Source of the DNA: a bacterium | GTDB lineage: Bacteria; Campylobacterota; Campylobacteria; Campylobacterales; Sulfurovaceae | Length of the DNA stretch: 64,000 nt | NCBI GenBank assembly: GCA_018822805.1 | Contig: JAHJJU010000105.1 | Coordinates: 1 to 64,000, forward strand | Reading direction: 5' to 3' | Shown: piece after piece, positions 1 to 10,803 of the stretch | Numbering within the stretch: the first letter of the stretch is position 1 | Layout: each line of letters starts with the position of its first letter | Position numbers and translations under genes: made by a program | Notes under the pieces: model-generated | Told to the model about the DNA's origin: nothing | Database searches by the model: none | The model's input: only the letters and a program-made list of their open reading frames with translations

Positions 1-112
1 ATTTTTAACCTAACTATATATTTTTATAAATATTATAAACTATGAGCTTTATTTTTATCTAACCTACAGAAAATTACAATAGAATAAGCCAATTATCCAA
101 AAGTGAGTTACC

Positions 113-1384
113 ATGCAAATAGATTTAACAAACAAAAGTATTCTCTTAGGAGTAACAGGAAGTATTTCAGCCTATAAAGCCTGTGAACTTGCTCGACTCC
201 TTATCAAATCAGGAGCTTCTGTTCATGTGGTCATGACTCCTGCAGCAGAACGATTTGTTTCTGCACTTACGTTTGAAGCCCTGACTAGAAACCCTGTGCT
301 GACAGAGCACTCTGAGTCTTGGGCTTCAACCCTTAATCACATTGATATCGGGAAAGCTTGTGATGCTTTTATTATTGCTCCTGCTACGGCAAATACCATT
401 AACAAACTCTCTAAAGGTATTGCCGACAATATTTTACTACAAACAGCACTTGCCTTTAACAAAACTCTGCTTATAGCACCGGCAGCCAATACCAATATGA
501 TAGAACATCACTACACGGTTGGTTCACTTAAAATGTTGGGTGTAAACGAAGTAAGAATCATCAAAGCACAATCAAAGCTTTTAGCCTGTGGCGATGAAGG
601 AAATGGTGCATTAGCTGAACCACTTGAAATATTTTTTCAAACCTCTCAAGCCCTTTTAGAAAATGAATTTTGGAAAGATAGAAAAGTGGTTGTAACGGGT
701 GGAGGAACACGAGAAAAAATCGACGATGTTCGTTACCTTTCAAACTTTTCATCAGGAAAAATGGCAAATGCTTTAGCCACAGCACTCTACCTGCGTGGGG
801 CTGATGTTTGTCTTATCTCAACCAAAGAGCATACAGATATACCTGCAGATATCTATACCATTGATGTAGAAGATACTCAAGAGATGCTGGACTATACCGT
901 TGATGCCGTACGTGTTGCCAAAAAAGGAAAAATGAGCAAAGCCACTATGAACAGCTCTGATCCTGTACATTTAATTCAAAAACGTCCTTACCTTTTTATG
1001 GCTGCAGCTATCTCTGACTTTACACCTAAATTTCCTCAAATAGGAAAAATGAAAAAATCAGACATTGGTGATGAGTGGACAATTGATCTGAAACAGAATC
1101 CTGATATTTTAGCAGCTGTCAATAAAGATGGTATTACAACCATCGGTTTCAAAGCAGAAATGGATGCCCAAAAAGGCTTAGAAAATGCAAAAAACTTAAT
1201 TGAAAATAAAAATGTAGATGGAGTATGCTATAATCTCCTCAAAGATAGTCAAAGTTTTGGTACAGCTAACAATAATATCACTTTTATAACGCGCGAAAAC
1301 TCTCTTAGCTTAGGAGAAGATTCAAAGCTTAACTTATCTTTCAAAATACTGGATGAAAGTCAAAAATTAAATAATGAGCAATGA
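113..1384 (+). CDS. coaBC: Bifunctional phosphopantothenoylcysteine decarboxylase / phosphopantothenate-cysteine ligase
   Basis: N-term LLGVTGSISAYKACELARLL flavoprotein motif; VVTGGGTREKIDDVRYLSNFSSGKM CoaB motif. Confidence 0.95.
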   Translation: MQIDLTNKSILLGVTGSISAYKACELARLLIKSGASVHVVMTPAAERFVSALTFEALTRNPVLTEHSESWASTLNHIDIGKACDAFIIAPATANTINKLSKGIADNILLQTALAFNKTLLIAPAANTNMIEHHYTVGSLKMLGVNEVRIIKAQSKLLACGDEGNGALAEPLEIFFQTSQALLENEFWKDRKVVVTGGGTREKIDDVRYLSNFSSGKMANALATALYLRGADVCLISTKEHTDIPADIYTIDVEDTQEMLDYTVDAVRVAKKGKMSKATMNSSDPVHLIQKRPYLFMAAAISDFTPKFPQIGKMKKSDIGDEWTIDLKQNPDILAAVNKDGITTIGFKAEMDAQKGLENAKNLIENKNVDGVCYNLLKDSQSFGTANNNITFITRENSLSLGEDSKLNLSFKILDESQKLNNEQ

Positions 1385-2063
1385 TAAAAATAAATTAACA
1401 CATTTAGCCATCATTATGGATGGAAATGGAAGATGGGCAAAAGAGCGAGGTCATATCCGTACCAAAGGGCATGAGAAAGGGGCTGATGTTATTCGTGATA
1501 TTACCCAATATTGTGCTGAACATGAAACCATTAAAACAGTCACGCTCTATGCTTTTAGTACAGAGAACTGGAAGCGTCCTAAATATGAAGTGGACTTTTT
1601 GATGAGACTGCTTGATAAATGGCTGAAGAATGAACTTCAGACCTATCATAAGTTTGGTGCACGATTTGAAACGGTAGGAAATATTGAAGGGTTTTCACCA
1701 AAGCTTCAAAAGACCATTGCATCGATAAAAGAGCAAACAGCACATCATACCAATGTAACACAAATTTTGGCACTGAACTACGGTTCACGTGAAGAGATTG
1801 CCAAAGCAGCCACAAGATTGGCAGAGCGAAATGAATCCATTACTGAAGAGAGTTTAGGAAATGAGCTCAATACTCCCTACACCGACATAGATCTTATGAT
1901 CCGTACCAGTGGAGAGCAACGTCTCTCGAATTTTTTACTCTGGCAGTTGAGCTACTCAGAATTTTTCTTTACTCCTACCCTTTGGCCGGACTTTACGCCA
2001 ACGGAACTTGAAGATATTATTGACCAATTTGTTAACAGAAATCGTCGATTCGGAGGAGTTTAA
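1374..2063 (+). CDS. uppS: Isoprenyl transferase (undecaprenyl diphosphate synthase)
   Basis: HLAIIMDGNGRWAKERG and LMIRTSGEQRLSNFLLWQ motifs. Confidence 0.96.
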   Translation: MSNDKNKLTHLAIIMDGNGRWAKERGHIRTKGHEKGADVIRDITQYCAEHETIKTVTLYAFSTENWKRPKYEVDFLMRLLDKWLKNELQTYHKFGARFETVGNIEGFSPKLQKTIASIKEQTAHHTNVTQILALNYGSREEIAKAATRLAERNESITEESLGNELNTPYTDIDLMIRTSGEQRLSNFLLWQLSYSEFFFTPTLWPDFTPTELEDIIDQFVNRNRRFGGV

Positions 2064-2803
2064 TGGCTGAATTCTATTTAGCAACCATTGTTTTTATCTT
2101 TGGAATTCTAATCGGTTCTTTTTTGAATGTTGTTATTTACCGAATACCTAAAGGGGAAAGCATTGTTTTCCCTTCATCAAAATGTCAATCCTGTCAAACA
2201 CCTTTAAAGTGGTACCATAATATTCCTATTTTCTCTTGGTTATTTCTACGAGGAAAGTGTGGATTTTGTTCTGAAAAAATTGCTATACAGTACCCCTTTA
2301 TTGAATTAGTAACAGGGATTATAGCCGTAGCACTTTTTTATAAATTGGGACTGGTTTGGTATCTTCCTTTTGTCTTTGCTGTTTTTGCTTTGCTTTTAGC
2401 TTTAGTAATGATTGACTTTAAATACATGGAAGTTCCTGACAATCTAAATCTATTTGCTTTGGCACTCTCGGTTATAGGACTTACTGTTTTAGACTCTATT
2501 CAAAATGCACTCATGGCTGCCGGTGGTGTGGCACTGTTACGTTACTACTTAAGCTACTTTTTAAACAAAGAAGCCATGGGTGAGGGAGACATTATTGTTG
2601 CAGGAACCATGGGAGCCCTACTGGGTTTCCCTCATTTCTTTTATGCACTTTTTCTTTCAGCTCTATTGGCAATGGTTCCTTCACTTATGGCAAAAGATAA
2701 GATGGTTCCTTTTGTTCCATTTTTAGCCATTGCAACCTTTATTGTCTATATTTTTGACACCCAAGTACACGCTTTAGTTATGTGGATCATATATGGCACG
2801 TAA
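2063..2803 (+). CDS. Prepilin peptidase, A24 family
   Basis: GSFLNVVIYRIP, paired CxxC, GEGDIIVAGTMGALLG motif, multiple TM segments. Confidence 0.93.
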   Translation: MAEFYLATIVFIFGILIGSFLNVVIYRIPKGESIVFPSSKCQSCQTPLKWYHNIPIFSWLFLRGKCGFCSEKIAIQYPFIELVTGIIAVALFYKLGLVWYLPFVFAVFALLLALVMIDFKYMEVPDNLNLFALALSVIGLTVLDSIQNALMAAGGVALLRYYLSYFLNKEAMGEGDIIVAGTMGALLGFPHFFYALFLSALLAMVPSLMAKDKMVPFVPFLAIATFIVYIFDTQVHALVMWIIYGT

Positions 2804-3827
2804 TGCACGAATCACCATTTCAAAATACATATCTTCAAATTTCACTACCTCATTTTTAACCATCTTTTTGCCCCTCTTTTTTATTGGGGCATTGATTTTT
2901 ATTATTAAAATCTCTTCATTAACAGCTTCGATCCAAATTAATTTTTTAGAGATGATGCAGCTCTTTAGCTATAATCTTCCCTCTATTCTTTTTTATACTT
3001 TGCCCATTTCATTTTTGCTTGCTGTGGTAATGACCCTGCTACGGCTTTCAAATGACAATGAACTCATGGCACTGTTTGCCCTAGGGACAAAAGCAAAATC
3101 TCTTATGTATCGTTTTTTCTTTATATCGACTCTTTTCTCTATTATTTTGCTCATTTTATCTCTAGCACTGATGCCGAAGACAAAACAACAATTTAAAGCC
3201 TTTAAACAAATAAAGTCGACCCAAGCACAAGTCAACATTAACCCCTCAAAATTGGGTCAAAAATTTGGAGATCTTTTTGTCTATGTAAAGAGTAAAAACG
3301 GTGACACCATGAAAGATGTCGTTATTTACAACAAAGACCAAGAGCATAGCGATCAACTTTTCATAGCAAAAAGAGCCAACATTCAAAACCAAGATTCTGT
3401 CATTACCTTAACACTTAATGATGGTTCAGGCTATACTTTTTCAAAAGATACACTCAAAGAGATCAATTATGAAAAAATGCAGGTGTTTCAAAACCTTAAC
3501 TCCGAAGCGTTCACCTACAATAATGTTATAGAGTATTGGTTAAAACTTTCCGTTCATCCCCAGAAGAAACGTTCTATTCTCTCTTACCTCTATATCAGTC
3601 TTATTCCGATGATGGCACTCTATATTATTGCTGCTTTTTCGATTATAAATCCAAGATACCAAAAAAATCATGCCTATTCTGTTGTGGCATTAACCACCAT
3701 TGTGCTCTATATTGTGGCTACTGCTTTAGAAAAACAAGGAACCTTTCCACTGCTTATACTGGCTATTATACTCACTTCTTCTCTAGGATTATGGCTCTTC
3801 CATAAATATGTTACAAGGTACTTTTAA
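2793..3827 (+). CDS. LptF/LptG family permease (YjgP/YjgQ)
   Basis: ORF with N- and C-terminal TM clusters around a periplasmic domain; family-typical N-terminus. Confidence 0.85.
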   Translation: MARNARITISKYISSNFTTSFLTIFLPLFFIGALIFIIKISSLTASIQINFLEMMQLFSYNLPSILFYTLPISFLLAVVMTLLRLSNDNELMALFALGTKAKSLMYRFFFISTLFSIILLILSLALMPKTKQQFKAFKQIKSTQAQVNINPSKLGQKFGDLFVYVKSKNGDTMKDVVIYNKDQEHSDQLFIAKRANIQNQDSVITLTLNDGSGYTFSKDTLKEINYEKMQVFQNLNSEAFTYNNVIEYWLKLSVHPQKKRSILSYLYISLIPMMALYIIAAFSIINPRYQKNHAYSVVALTTIVLYIVATALEKQGTFPLLILAIILTSSLGLWLFHKYVTRYF

Positions 3828-3829
3828 CA

Positions 3830-4567
3830 TTGGAAACAAAAAACAGAAGGGTTAAAGCCATCATAGCTTATGATGGAGGACATTTCCAAGGCTTTCAAAA
3901 ACAAAAAAGTACCAAACAGACCATCACCACAATCATAGAAGAGGTATTACATTCTATCGGTATTGATGATGATATTCGAGGAAGTGGAAGAACCGATGCA
4001 GGTGTTCATGCCACAGGACAAGTCATTGACTTTGTTATCCCTAATTTTTGGTCTGATCTTGATAAACTAAAAGAGGTACTCAATAGAAAACTAAAATATA
4101 TAGCCATAAAACATATTTCCTTTGAAGAAGAAAATTTTCACTCCAGATTTTCAGCAAAAAAAAGAGTTTATCGATATATTTTCAAAACTACTACACCCTC
4201 AATATTTGAGCAAGATCATATTGCCCACTACCCTACTTTTGATCCACTTTTACTAAAAAAAGCTCTTCAAACATTTGAAGGAGAGCATGACTTTTCTAAT
4301 TTTATTAAAACTGGTACCGTTACCCATACCAATGTACGTCATATTTACAAAGCACATTATAAACCCTATAACAACCATCATATTATTTATTTTGAAGCCA
4401 ACGGATTTTTACGTTCACAAGTACGAATGATGGTGGAAGCTGCCATGCAGGTTGCTCTAAAAAAGCTCAATTTAAACCAACTTCAAGAACAACTTGAACT
4501 CAAAAAACGTTATACTACCAAACTTGCAGCTCCTGAGGGTCTCTATTTGGCACGAATTCTTTATTAA
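3830..4567 (+). CDS. truA: tRNA pseudouridine(38-40) synthase
   Basis: IAYDGGHFQGFQKQ, GSGRTDAGVHATGQV, FLRSQVRMMV motifs; start codon is TTG. Confidence 0.95.
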   Translation: METKNRRVKAIIAYDGGHFQGFQKQKSTKQTITTIIEEVLHSIGIDDDIRGSGRTDAGVHATGQVIDFVIPNFWSDLDKLKEVLNRKLKYIAIKHISFEEENFHSRFSAKKRVYRYIFKTTTPSIFEQDHIAHYPTFDPLLLKKALQTFEGEHDFSNFIKTGTVTHTNVRHIYKAHYKPYNNHHIIYFEANGFLRSQVRMMVEAAMQVALKKLNLNQLQEQLELKKRYTTKLAAPEGLYLARILY

Positions 4568-4584
4568 AATTGTATGAAACAGGG

Positions 4585-4761
4585 TTACCACATCACATAG
4601 TAATGTGCTTTTTTATAGTTCCCATTAAAATCATGTACGGCTATATAGCCGATAAATAGCACTTCACTATTACTTATCTCTGACAACTTATGCTCTTTAT
4701 ACCCTATACTTTTCATAAACTCATCTATTAAGCAGAATATTGTTATCATTTTATGTTCCAT
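4585..4761 (-). pseudogene. IS982-family transposase N-terminal fragment
   Basis: Manual translation: MEHKMITIFCLIDEFMKSIGYKEHKLSEISNSEVLFIGYIAVHDFNGNYKKAHYYVMW*; resembles the IS982 transposase N-terminus (ITxIFCxxDDFxK...SDxEVxxxA...xFxGNYxxA). No catalytic domain downstream. Confidence 0.6.
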
Positions 4762-4934
4762 AATTATTGCCTCTCACAGCTTTTTATGGAACTCTACTTT
4801 TTTTCTTCTTAATTAGCAATTTGGGTTATTTTAATGATTTTGTAAAGTGAACAAAACTATCAGCATTTATTGGTTAAAATTTAATTCATTAAATATGGAT
4901 TCTCTCAGATACTTTATGAGACGGAATTTACAGA

Positions 4935-6224
4935 TTATTTTCCAAAAAATTTATAGAAAAAATTAGGAACAAATTTCAAGGCTGAACGCGTAATTGCGAG
5001 AGAACCTTGAGGAACATCTTTATTAAGTGTTGTACCTGCTGCTACAATAACATCATCTTCAATGTTTACAGGAGCTACAAGTTGACAATCACTTCCGACA
5101 AATACGTTTTTACCTATAGTTGTCTTATGTTTTGCTTTACCATCGTAATTACAGGTAATAACACCAGCTCCAATGTTACTTCCTTCACCTACAGTTGCAT
5201 CACCGATATAAGAGAGATGACCGGCTTTAACCCCTATAAGTTCAGATTTTTTAACCTCTACAAAGTTACCAACATGGGTGTCTTTTAGGTAAGAGAGTGG
5301 GCGAATACGACCCATAGGTCCAACATCGGAGTCTTCAATAATGGAATCTTCAATAATTGAGTTGGTTTTAATATGTGCATTAATGAGTTTAGAAGCCCCT
5401 AAAATAGTAACACCGTTTTCTAAAGTACACTCACCTTCAAAGGTGGCTCGACAATCAATATAGATGCTATCTGGGAAACGCATGGTAATTCCTTGTTCCA
5501 TCAACTCTTTTTTAATTCTATTTTGCATAATAATTTCAGCTGTTGCCAAGTCAAATTTAGAGTTTACTCCTTTAAACTCCTCCTCTTCTACATAGATAGG
5601 GCTTACGGTTTTATGCTCATCCACAGCCATTTTTACAATGTCGGTTAAGTAGTATTCTTCTTGAGCGTTGTCGTTTGAGAGTAGGGGAATGTAACGGTTA
5701 AGCAGTTGGGTGTTGACACAGTAAATTCCTGCATTAACGGTTTTTGTTTGAAGTTGAGCTTCAGTACAATCTTTCTGCTCAACAATCTCTTGAACTTTTT
5801 CATTGTTAATAATAACACGACCGTAACCTGATGGATCATTAAGTTGAATAACCGACATATTGATATCGGCATCACCACCGGTTAGTGCTAGAAGAGAGTC
5901 TTGAGTAATCAAAGGCATGTCACCGTTTAAAATAAGTGTTTTTTCATATTTGGTTGTAACTCCTTTCATTGCTCCACCGGTACCCGGGAACTGTTCGGCA
6001 TCTTGCATATGAAAGTTAATGTTTTTATAATGAGCCTCTATTTGTGCTTGAACACGCTGGGCTTGGTGGTAAAGTACCACAGTAATGTCATCAGAAATTT
6101 TTTGACCTGCATCAATGGCATGAAAAAGCATCGCTTTCCCGGAGATTTCGTGGAGAACTTTTGGCGTTGTAGATTTCATTCTACTACCTTTTCCTGCTGC
6201 TAAAATAACGATACTGATTGACAT
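4935..6224 (-). CDS. glmU: Bifunctional N-acetylglucosamine-1-phosphate uridyltransferase / glucosamine-1-phosphate acetyltransferase
   Basis: MSISIVILAAGKGSRMKSTTPKVLHEI; hexapeptide-repeat C-term; internal ATG preferred over the longest-ORF start. Confidence 0.95.
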   Translation of the reverse strand: MSISIVILAAGKGSRMKSTTPKVLHEISGKAMLFHAIDAGQKISDDITVVLYHQAQRVQAQIEAHYKNINFHMQDAEQFPGTGGAMKGVTTKYEKTLILNGDMPLITQDSLLALTGGDADINMSVIQLNDPSGYGRVIINNEKVQEIVEQKDCTEAQLQTKTVNAGIYCVNTQLLNRYIPLLSNDNAQEEYYLTDIVKMAVDEHKTVSPIYVEEEEFKGVNSKFDLATAEIIMQNRIKKELMEQGITMRFPDSIYIDCRATFEGECTLENGVTILGASKLINAHIKTNSIIEDSIIEDSDVGPMGRIRPLSYLKDTHVGNFVEVKKSELIGVKAGHLSYIGDATVGEGSNIGAGVITCNYDGKAKHKTTIGKNVFVGSDCQLVAPVNIEDDVIVAAGTTLNKDVPQGSLAITRSALKFVPNFFYKFFGK

Positions 6225-6410
6225 TCTTAAACCTTTATAAATTGAAATATATTTTTTTTTGTTATTATATCCGATTGAGAGTAATAGCATAATAAATTTT
6301 TACTATTTTTATCAAAGTATTTTACACTATTTATCCAAAATTTCGCGTACTTTTTTTATTGTACCTTTTTAGCTAAAATACGCAAATTATTTACACAGAA
6401 GGTAAAAGCG

Positions 6411-7529
6411 TTGGAATGTAAGCATTTTGGAACCTGTGGTTCTTGTAGCATTTATGAATTGAGTTATGAAGAGGAGTTGGCTGAAAAAAAAGAACGTGTT
6501 TTGAGCTTGTTGTCTCCATTTACAGTTGAAGATTTAGAGGTTCTTTCAGCCAATGAATCACACTATCGTGCACGCTCAGAGTTTAAAATTTGGCATGAGG
6601 GGGAGCGTTGCTCTTATGCGATGGGGCGTTTAGACAAAAAGGGTGCAGTGACCATTGAAGCGTGTCCTAAAGTTATAGAACCTATCGCAAAAAGAATGGA
6701 AGCATTATTAGAAAGAGTAAACAGCTCAGAATTGCTTAAAAGTCGTCTATTTACAGTGGAGTTTTTAGCCACTACTACAGATGAGTGTTTAATTACCATG
6801 ATTTATCACCGAAAATTGGATGATGCATGGGAAGCAGAAGCACGGGCATTAGAGCAGAGTTTAAATGCCAAAGTTATGGGACGAAGCCGTAAACAAAAAG
6901 TAATTTTGTCCGATGAATTTGTAACTGAAAAGTTGTTGATAGATGGGCAATATTATTTTTATCGACACTATGAAAGTGGATTTACTCAACCCAATCCTGC
7001 TGTTAATATACAGATGATAGAGTGGGCTATTAAACAGGCAAAAAAAGTTCAAGGTGGGGATTTTTTAGAAAGCTATTGTGGCTTGGGTAACTTTACCATT
7101 CCTTTGTCAAAATATTTTAACCGAGTCTTGGCAACAGAGATTTCTAAACGTTCCATTCATGCAGCCAATGAAAACTGTGAACTCAATGCTGTAAGCAACA
7201 TTGAGTTTATACGTTTGGCTTCAGAAGAGATGACTCAAGCTTTAAATAAAGAGCGAGAGTTTGAACGATTAAAAGATGTTGATTTGGATTCTTATAACTT
7301 CTCTACCGTGTTGGTTGACCCACCAAGAGCTGGGTTAGACGGAGATACCATTAATCTGATATCGAATATGGAGAACATTATCTACATCTCGTGTAACCCT
7401 GAAACTTTGGCTAGAGATTTAGTAGAATTAAGTAAAACTCATAGCATTGAAGATGCAGCCATTTATGACCAGTTTCCTCATACACACCATGTAGAGTCGG
7501 GTGTTTTCTTGGTGAAAAAAAATAATTAA
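6411..7529 (+). CDS. trmA: tRNA (uracil-5-)-methyltransferase
   Basis: GGDFLESYCGLGNFTIPLS, VDPPRAGLD, IIYISCNPETLARDL motifs. Confidence 0.93.
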   Translation: MECKHFGTCGSCSIYELSYEEELAEKKERVLSLLSPFTVEDLEVLSANESHYRARSEFKIWHEGERCSYAMGRLDKKGAVTIEACPKVIEPIAKRMEALLERVNSSELLKSRLFTVEFLATTTDECLITMIYHRKLDDAWEAEARALEQSLNAKVMGRSRKQKVILSDEFVTEKLLIDGQYYFYRHYESGFTQPNPAVNIQMIEWAIKQAKKVQGGDFLESYCGLGNFTIPLSKYFNRVLATEISKRSIHAANENCELNAVSNIEFIRLASEEMTQALNKEREFERLKDVDLDSYNFSTVLVDPPRAGLDGDTINLISNMENIIYISCNPETLARDLVELSKTHSIEDAAIYDQFPHTHHVESGVFLVKKNN

Positions 7530-7589
7530 TGTTTCGTTAATTATCATTGGCTATAATCGAAACTTAAATTTAACTACACAGGATAACGC

Positions 7590-10500
7590 GTGTTAAAACA
7601 TATATTTTCCATGAAAGTGGCTGTAGTGCTGCTTTTTCTTTTTGGTGCCATTATTGGTATTGCGACATTTATTGAAAACGATTACGGCACACAAACAGCC
7701 AAAGCGTTAATCTACAGTGCCAAATGGTTTGAAGTTTTTCTTCTCTATTTTATTTTGATTTTGGTCTACAATATTTTTAAATACAAGAGTTATAAAACGG
7801 ATAAGTGGTCGGTATTTATTTTTCATATGGCATTTCTTATTATTGCAATAGGTGCAGCAATAACCCGTTATGTGGGCTATGAAGGTATTATGCAGATTCG
7901 AGAGGGTGAAAGCTCTAGTAAGATGGTCTCTGATGTCAAAGTGTTACAGCTTGATGTTTCGAGTGGGAGTGATAAAAAGAATTTTGAACAGCCATTGTTG
8001 TTCTCTTCTATGACAAAAAACAGTTTTTTAGAGAGATTAACCGTTGATGGAAAAGAGGTTGTTTTTGAACTGCTTGACTATTTACCTGCTGCCCAAAAGA
8101 TACTCCAAGCAGACCCAAATGGAAAAATGCTTTTAGAGTTAATGATTTCTAATGGAAAAGGTAATGAGAATATTCGTTTAAGTGAGGGAGAACATTATGA
8201 TGCCGGAACCTTTATGTTGGCATTTAATCACCCTGCACACGGTGACCCCAATAAACCTGTTTTTAACATCTCTTCAAAAGAGGGTAAGTTGGAAGTCCAT
8301 AGTGATTTCAGTATGCAAACGCTCTCTATGGAGAGCCGTGAAGAGGCAAACTTGACCAAGGGTGTTAACCGTTTTGAGATGAAAAAGCTCTATCAGTTTA
8401 ATGGTAATGCCGTTGTTTTAAAAGAACAGCATGAAAAGTCCATTGTGAAATATGCCAGTCCTTCTCTTAAAACTGTAGCCGGAAAACCGGAATTAGCAAC
8501 CTTTAGAGTAAGCGTAGGTGAAGAGAGTCAAACGGTAGATCTATTGGCATACAACGGGAACCAAGGAAAAGTCAATGAACTTCAACTGGGTGGTGTGGAT
8601 ATCCGTTTAAGTATGGGTGCTAAGGTAATTGCGTTGCCATTTTCATTAAAACTTATAGACTTTGAATTGGAGCGTTATCCGGGTTCAAACAGTCCTTCAT
8701 CCTATGCTTCTGATGTCGAGTTAACCGATGAAAGTGAGGGAATTTTGTCCCTGCCGTACAGAATCTATATGAATCATGTTTTGGATCATAGAAACTACCG
8801 TTTCTTTCAGTCTTCTTACGACAAAGATGAAAAAGGTACCGTTCTCTCTGTCAATCATGACCCGGGAACCTTACCAACGTATATAGGGTATTTACTCTTA
8901 ACCATAGGAATGATTTGGAATCTTTTTGCTAAAAATGGTCGTTTCCAAAAACTGCTTAGAGGAGCAAAAAAACTTCAAGGTGCATCACTGCTTTTTGTAA
9001 CGGCATTGGCATTAAGTTATAGCACACCGATTCAAGCTACAGGACTTCCAACATTGGATGAAAACAGTAGCCGAGTGATTCATGCTTATGATCCTGAAAG
9101 TATTGAAAAATTTGGAAAATTGGTTATTCAAGATCATGGTGGACGAATGAAACCGGTTGATACTTTGGCACATGAGGTTGTGGCAAAATTATCAGGAAAA
9201 AGTTCTATTTATGGAGTTGAACCATCATCAATATTATTAGGAATGACGGTTCAACCACAATTTTATCAAAACTTAGCGATGATCAAAGTAGACCACACAA
9301 GAATAGCCAAAGAATTGGGTTTAAGTGAGGGAGCGAAGTATGCAAAGTTTTCAGACTTTTTCTCTACGGATGGTACGTATAAACTGTCACAACAGATTTC
9401 GGAATCGGTTCGTAAAAAGCCTTTAGATAAAAATCTTTATGATAAAGAGTTGGTAAAAGTAGACGAACGTTTGAATGTGGCGTACATGACCTACATGGGA
9501 ACACTCTTACAGCTTTATCCTAAACCTCATGATACAAACAACAAATGGATGAACCCTGAAGAGGCGATTAAAAATTTCCCTAAAGAGATTTCAGGAATGG
9601 TACGGATGATGACCGTGTATCTTTTTGAAGGTGCAGGAGCCATTCAAAAAGATGGAAATACCACTACTTTTGACCAAGCGACGCATCTTATAAACCTCTA
9701 TCAAAAGAAGTTTGGCTCAGAAGTATTGCTCTTGGAGTCTGAAATAGATATGGAAGTCAGTTACAATAAGTTGGGACTCTTATCAAAGTTGGTTCCCCTC
9801 TATCTTTTAGTGGGGATTATCTTATTAATTGCTTCGTTTGTAAACGTTATAAAACCAAGTTTTTCTTTAAAATGGATCACGAGAATTTCATGGTTTTTGA
9901 TTGTGCTAGGATTTATTGTTCATGTTGTTGCTATGGGAATGCGTTGGTACATTGGTGATCATGCTCCTTGGTCCAATGCTTATGAGTCCATTGTATTTAT
10001 TGCTGCGTCAACCGTTGTTGCAGGGCTTATTTTTGCACGAAAATCACCATTTGCTTTGGGTGCAACAGCACTTTTAGCCGGGGTAACCATGGCTGTAGCA
10101 CATATGAATTTCATTAACCCTGAAATCACCAATTTGGTTCCTGTACTTAAATCCTATTGGCTTATGATTCATGTGGCAACCATTATTGCAGGTGATGGCT
10201 TTTTAGGGCTTGGCTCTATTTTGTCTCTTGTGGTACTTATTTTGTTTATTCTTCGTAAAGAGGGGAAAGAGAATATTGATCAATCAATCAATGAGTTAAC
10301 AAAAATTGCTGAAATGAGTTTGATTATTGGTCTTTTTCTTATGACCATAGGAAACTTCTTAGGTGGAGTTTGGGCAAACGAGAGTTGGGGACGTTACTGG
10401 GGTTGGGATGCCAAAGAGACATGGGCCGCTGTAACCATTTTAGTCTATGCTACGGTATTGCATTTACGATTTATTCCAAAGTTCAATAACCCATTTGCCT

Positions 10501-10757
10501 TTAACGTGGCTTCTCTTTGGGCTTACTCGTCGGTTATTATGACCTATTTTGGGGTAAACTATTATCTCTCGGGATTGCATTCATACGCTGCCGGGGCACC
10601 CGTGCCAATTCCTACGTGGGTTCCGTATGCTTTGATAGGATTGTTGGTGTTAACACTGCTTGCTGCTAAGAGTGTAGAGAAATTAAAAACAGTTATTTGG
10701 ATTTTACTTCCATATATTGGTTTTGGACTTTTTATTCGTTATGTGGTAATGCAGTAG
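7590..10757 (+). CDS. ccsBA: Fused cytochrome c biogenesis protein CcsBA
   Basis: ResB-like N-term plus CcsA C-term with WGRYWGWDAKETWAAVT tryptophan-rich motif; 1055 aa. Confidence 0.95.
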   Translation: MLKHIFSMKVAVVLLFLFGAIIGIATFIENDYGTQTAKALIYSAKWFEVFLLYFILILVYNIFKYKSYKTDKWSVFIFHMAFLIIAIGAAITRYVGYEGIMQIREGESSSKMVSDVKVLQLDVSSGSDKKNFEQPLLFSSMTKNSFLERLTVDGKEVVFELLDYLPAAQKILQADPNGKMLLELMISNGKGNENIRLSEGEHYDAGTFMLAFNHPAHGDPNKPVFNISSKEGKLEVHSDFSMQTLSMESREEANLTKGVNRFEMKKLYQFNGNAVVLKEQHEKSIVKYASPSLKTVAGKPELATFRVSVGEESQTVDLLAYNGNQGKVNELQLGGVDIRLSMGAKVIALPFSLKLIDFELERYPGSNSPSSYASDVELTDESEGILSLPYRIYMNHVLDHRNYRFFQSSYDKDEKGTVLSVNHDPGTLPTYIGYLLLTIGMIWNLFAKNGRFQKLLRGAKKLQGASLLFVTALALSYSTPIQATGLPTLDENSSRVIHAYDPESIEKFGKLVIQDHGGRMKPVDTLAHEVVAKLSGKSSIYGVEPSSILLGMTVQPQFYQNLAMIKVDHTRIAKELGLSEGAKYAKFSDFFSTDGTYKLSQQISESVRKKPLDKNLYDKELVKVDERLNVAYMTYMGTLLQLYPKPHDTNNKWMNPEEAIKNFPKEISGMVRMMTVYLFEGAGAIQKDGNTTTFDQATHLINLYQKKFGSEVLLLESEIDMEVSYNKLGLLSKLVPLYLLVGIILLIASFVNVIKPSFSLKWITRISWFLIVLGFIVHVVAMGMRWYIGDHAPWSNAYESIVFIAASTVVAGLIFARKSPFALGATALLAGVTMAVAHMNFINPEITNLVPVLKSYWLMIHVATIIAGDGFLGLGSILSLVVLILFILRKEGKENIDQSINELTKIAEMSLIIGLFLMTIGNFLGGVWANESWGRYWGWDAKETWAAVTILVYATVLHLRFIPKFNNPFAFNVASLWAYSSVIMTYFGVNYYLSGLHSYAAGAPVPIPTWVPYALIGLLVLTLLAAKSVEKLKTVIWILLPYIGFGLFIRYVVMQ

Positions 10758-10803
10758 TTGGCTAAGGCTACCCCAAGGATATAAACAGACAAAGGAGAAA
10801 TCG

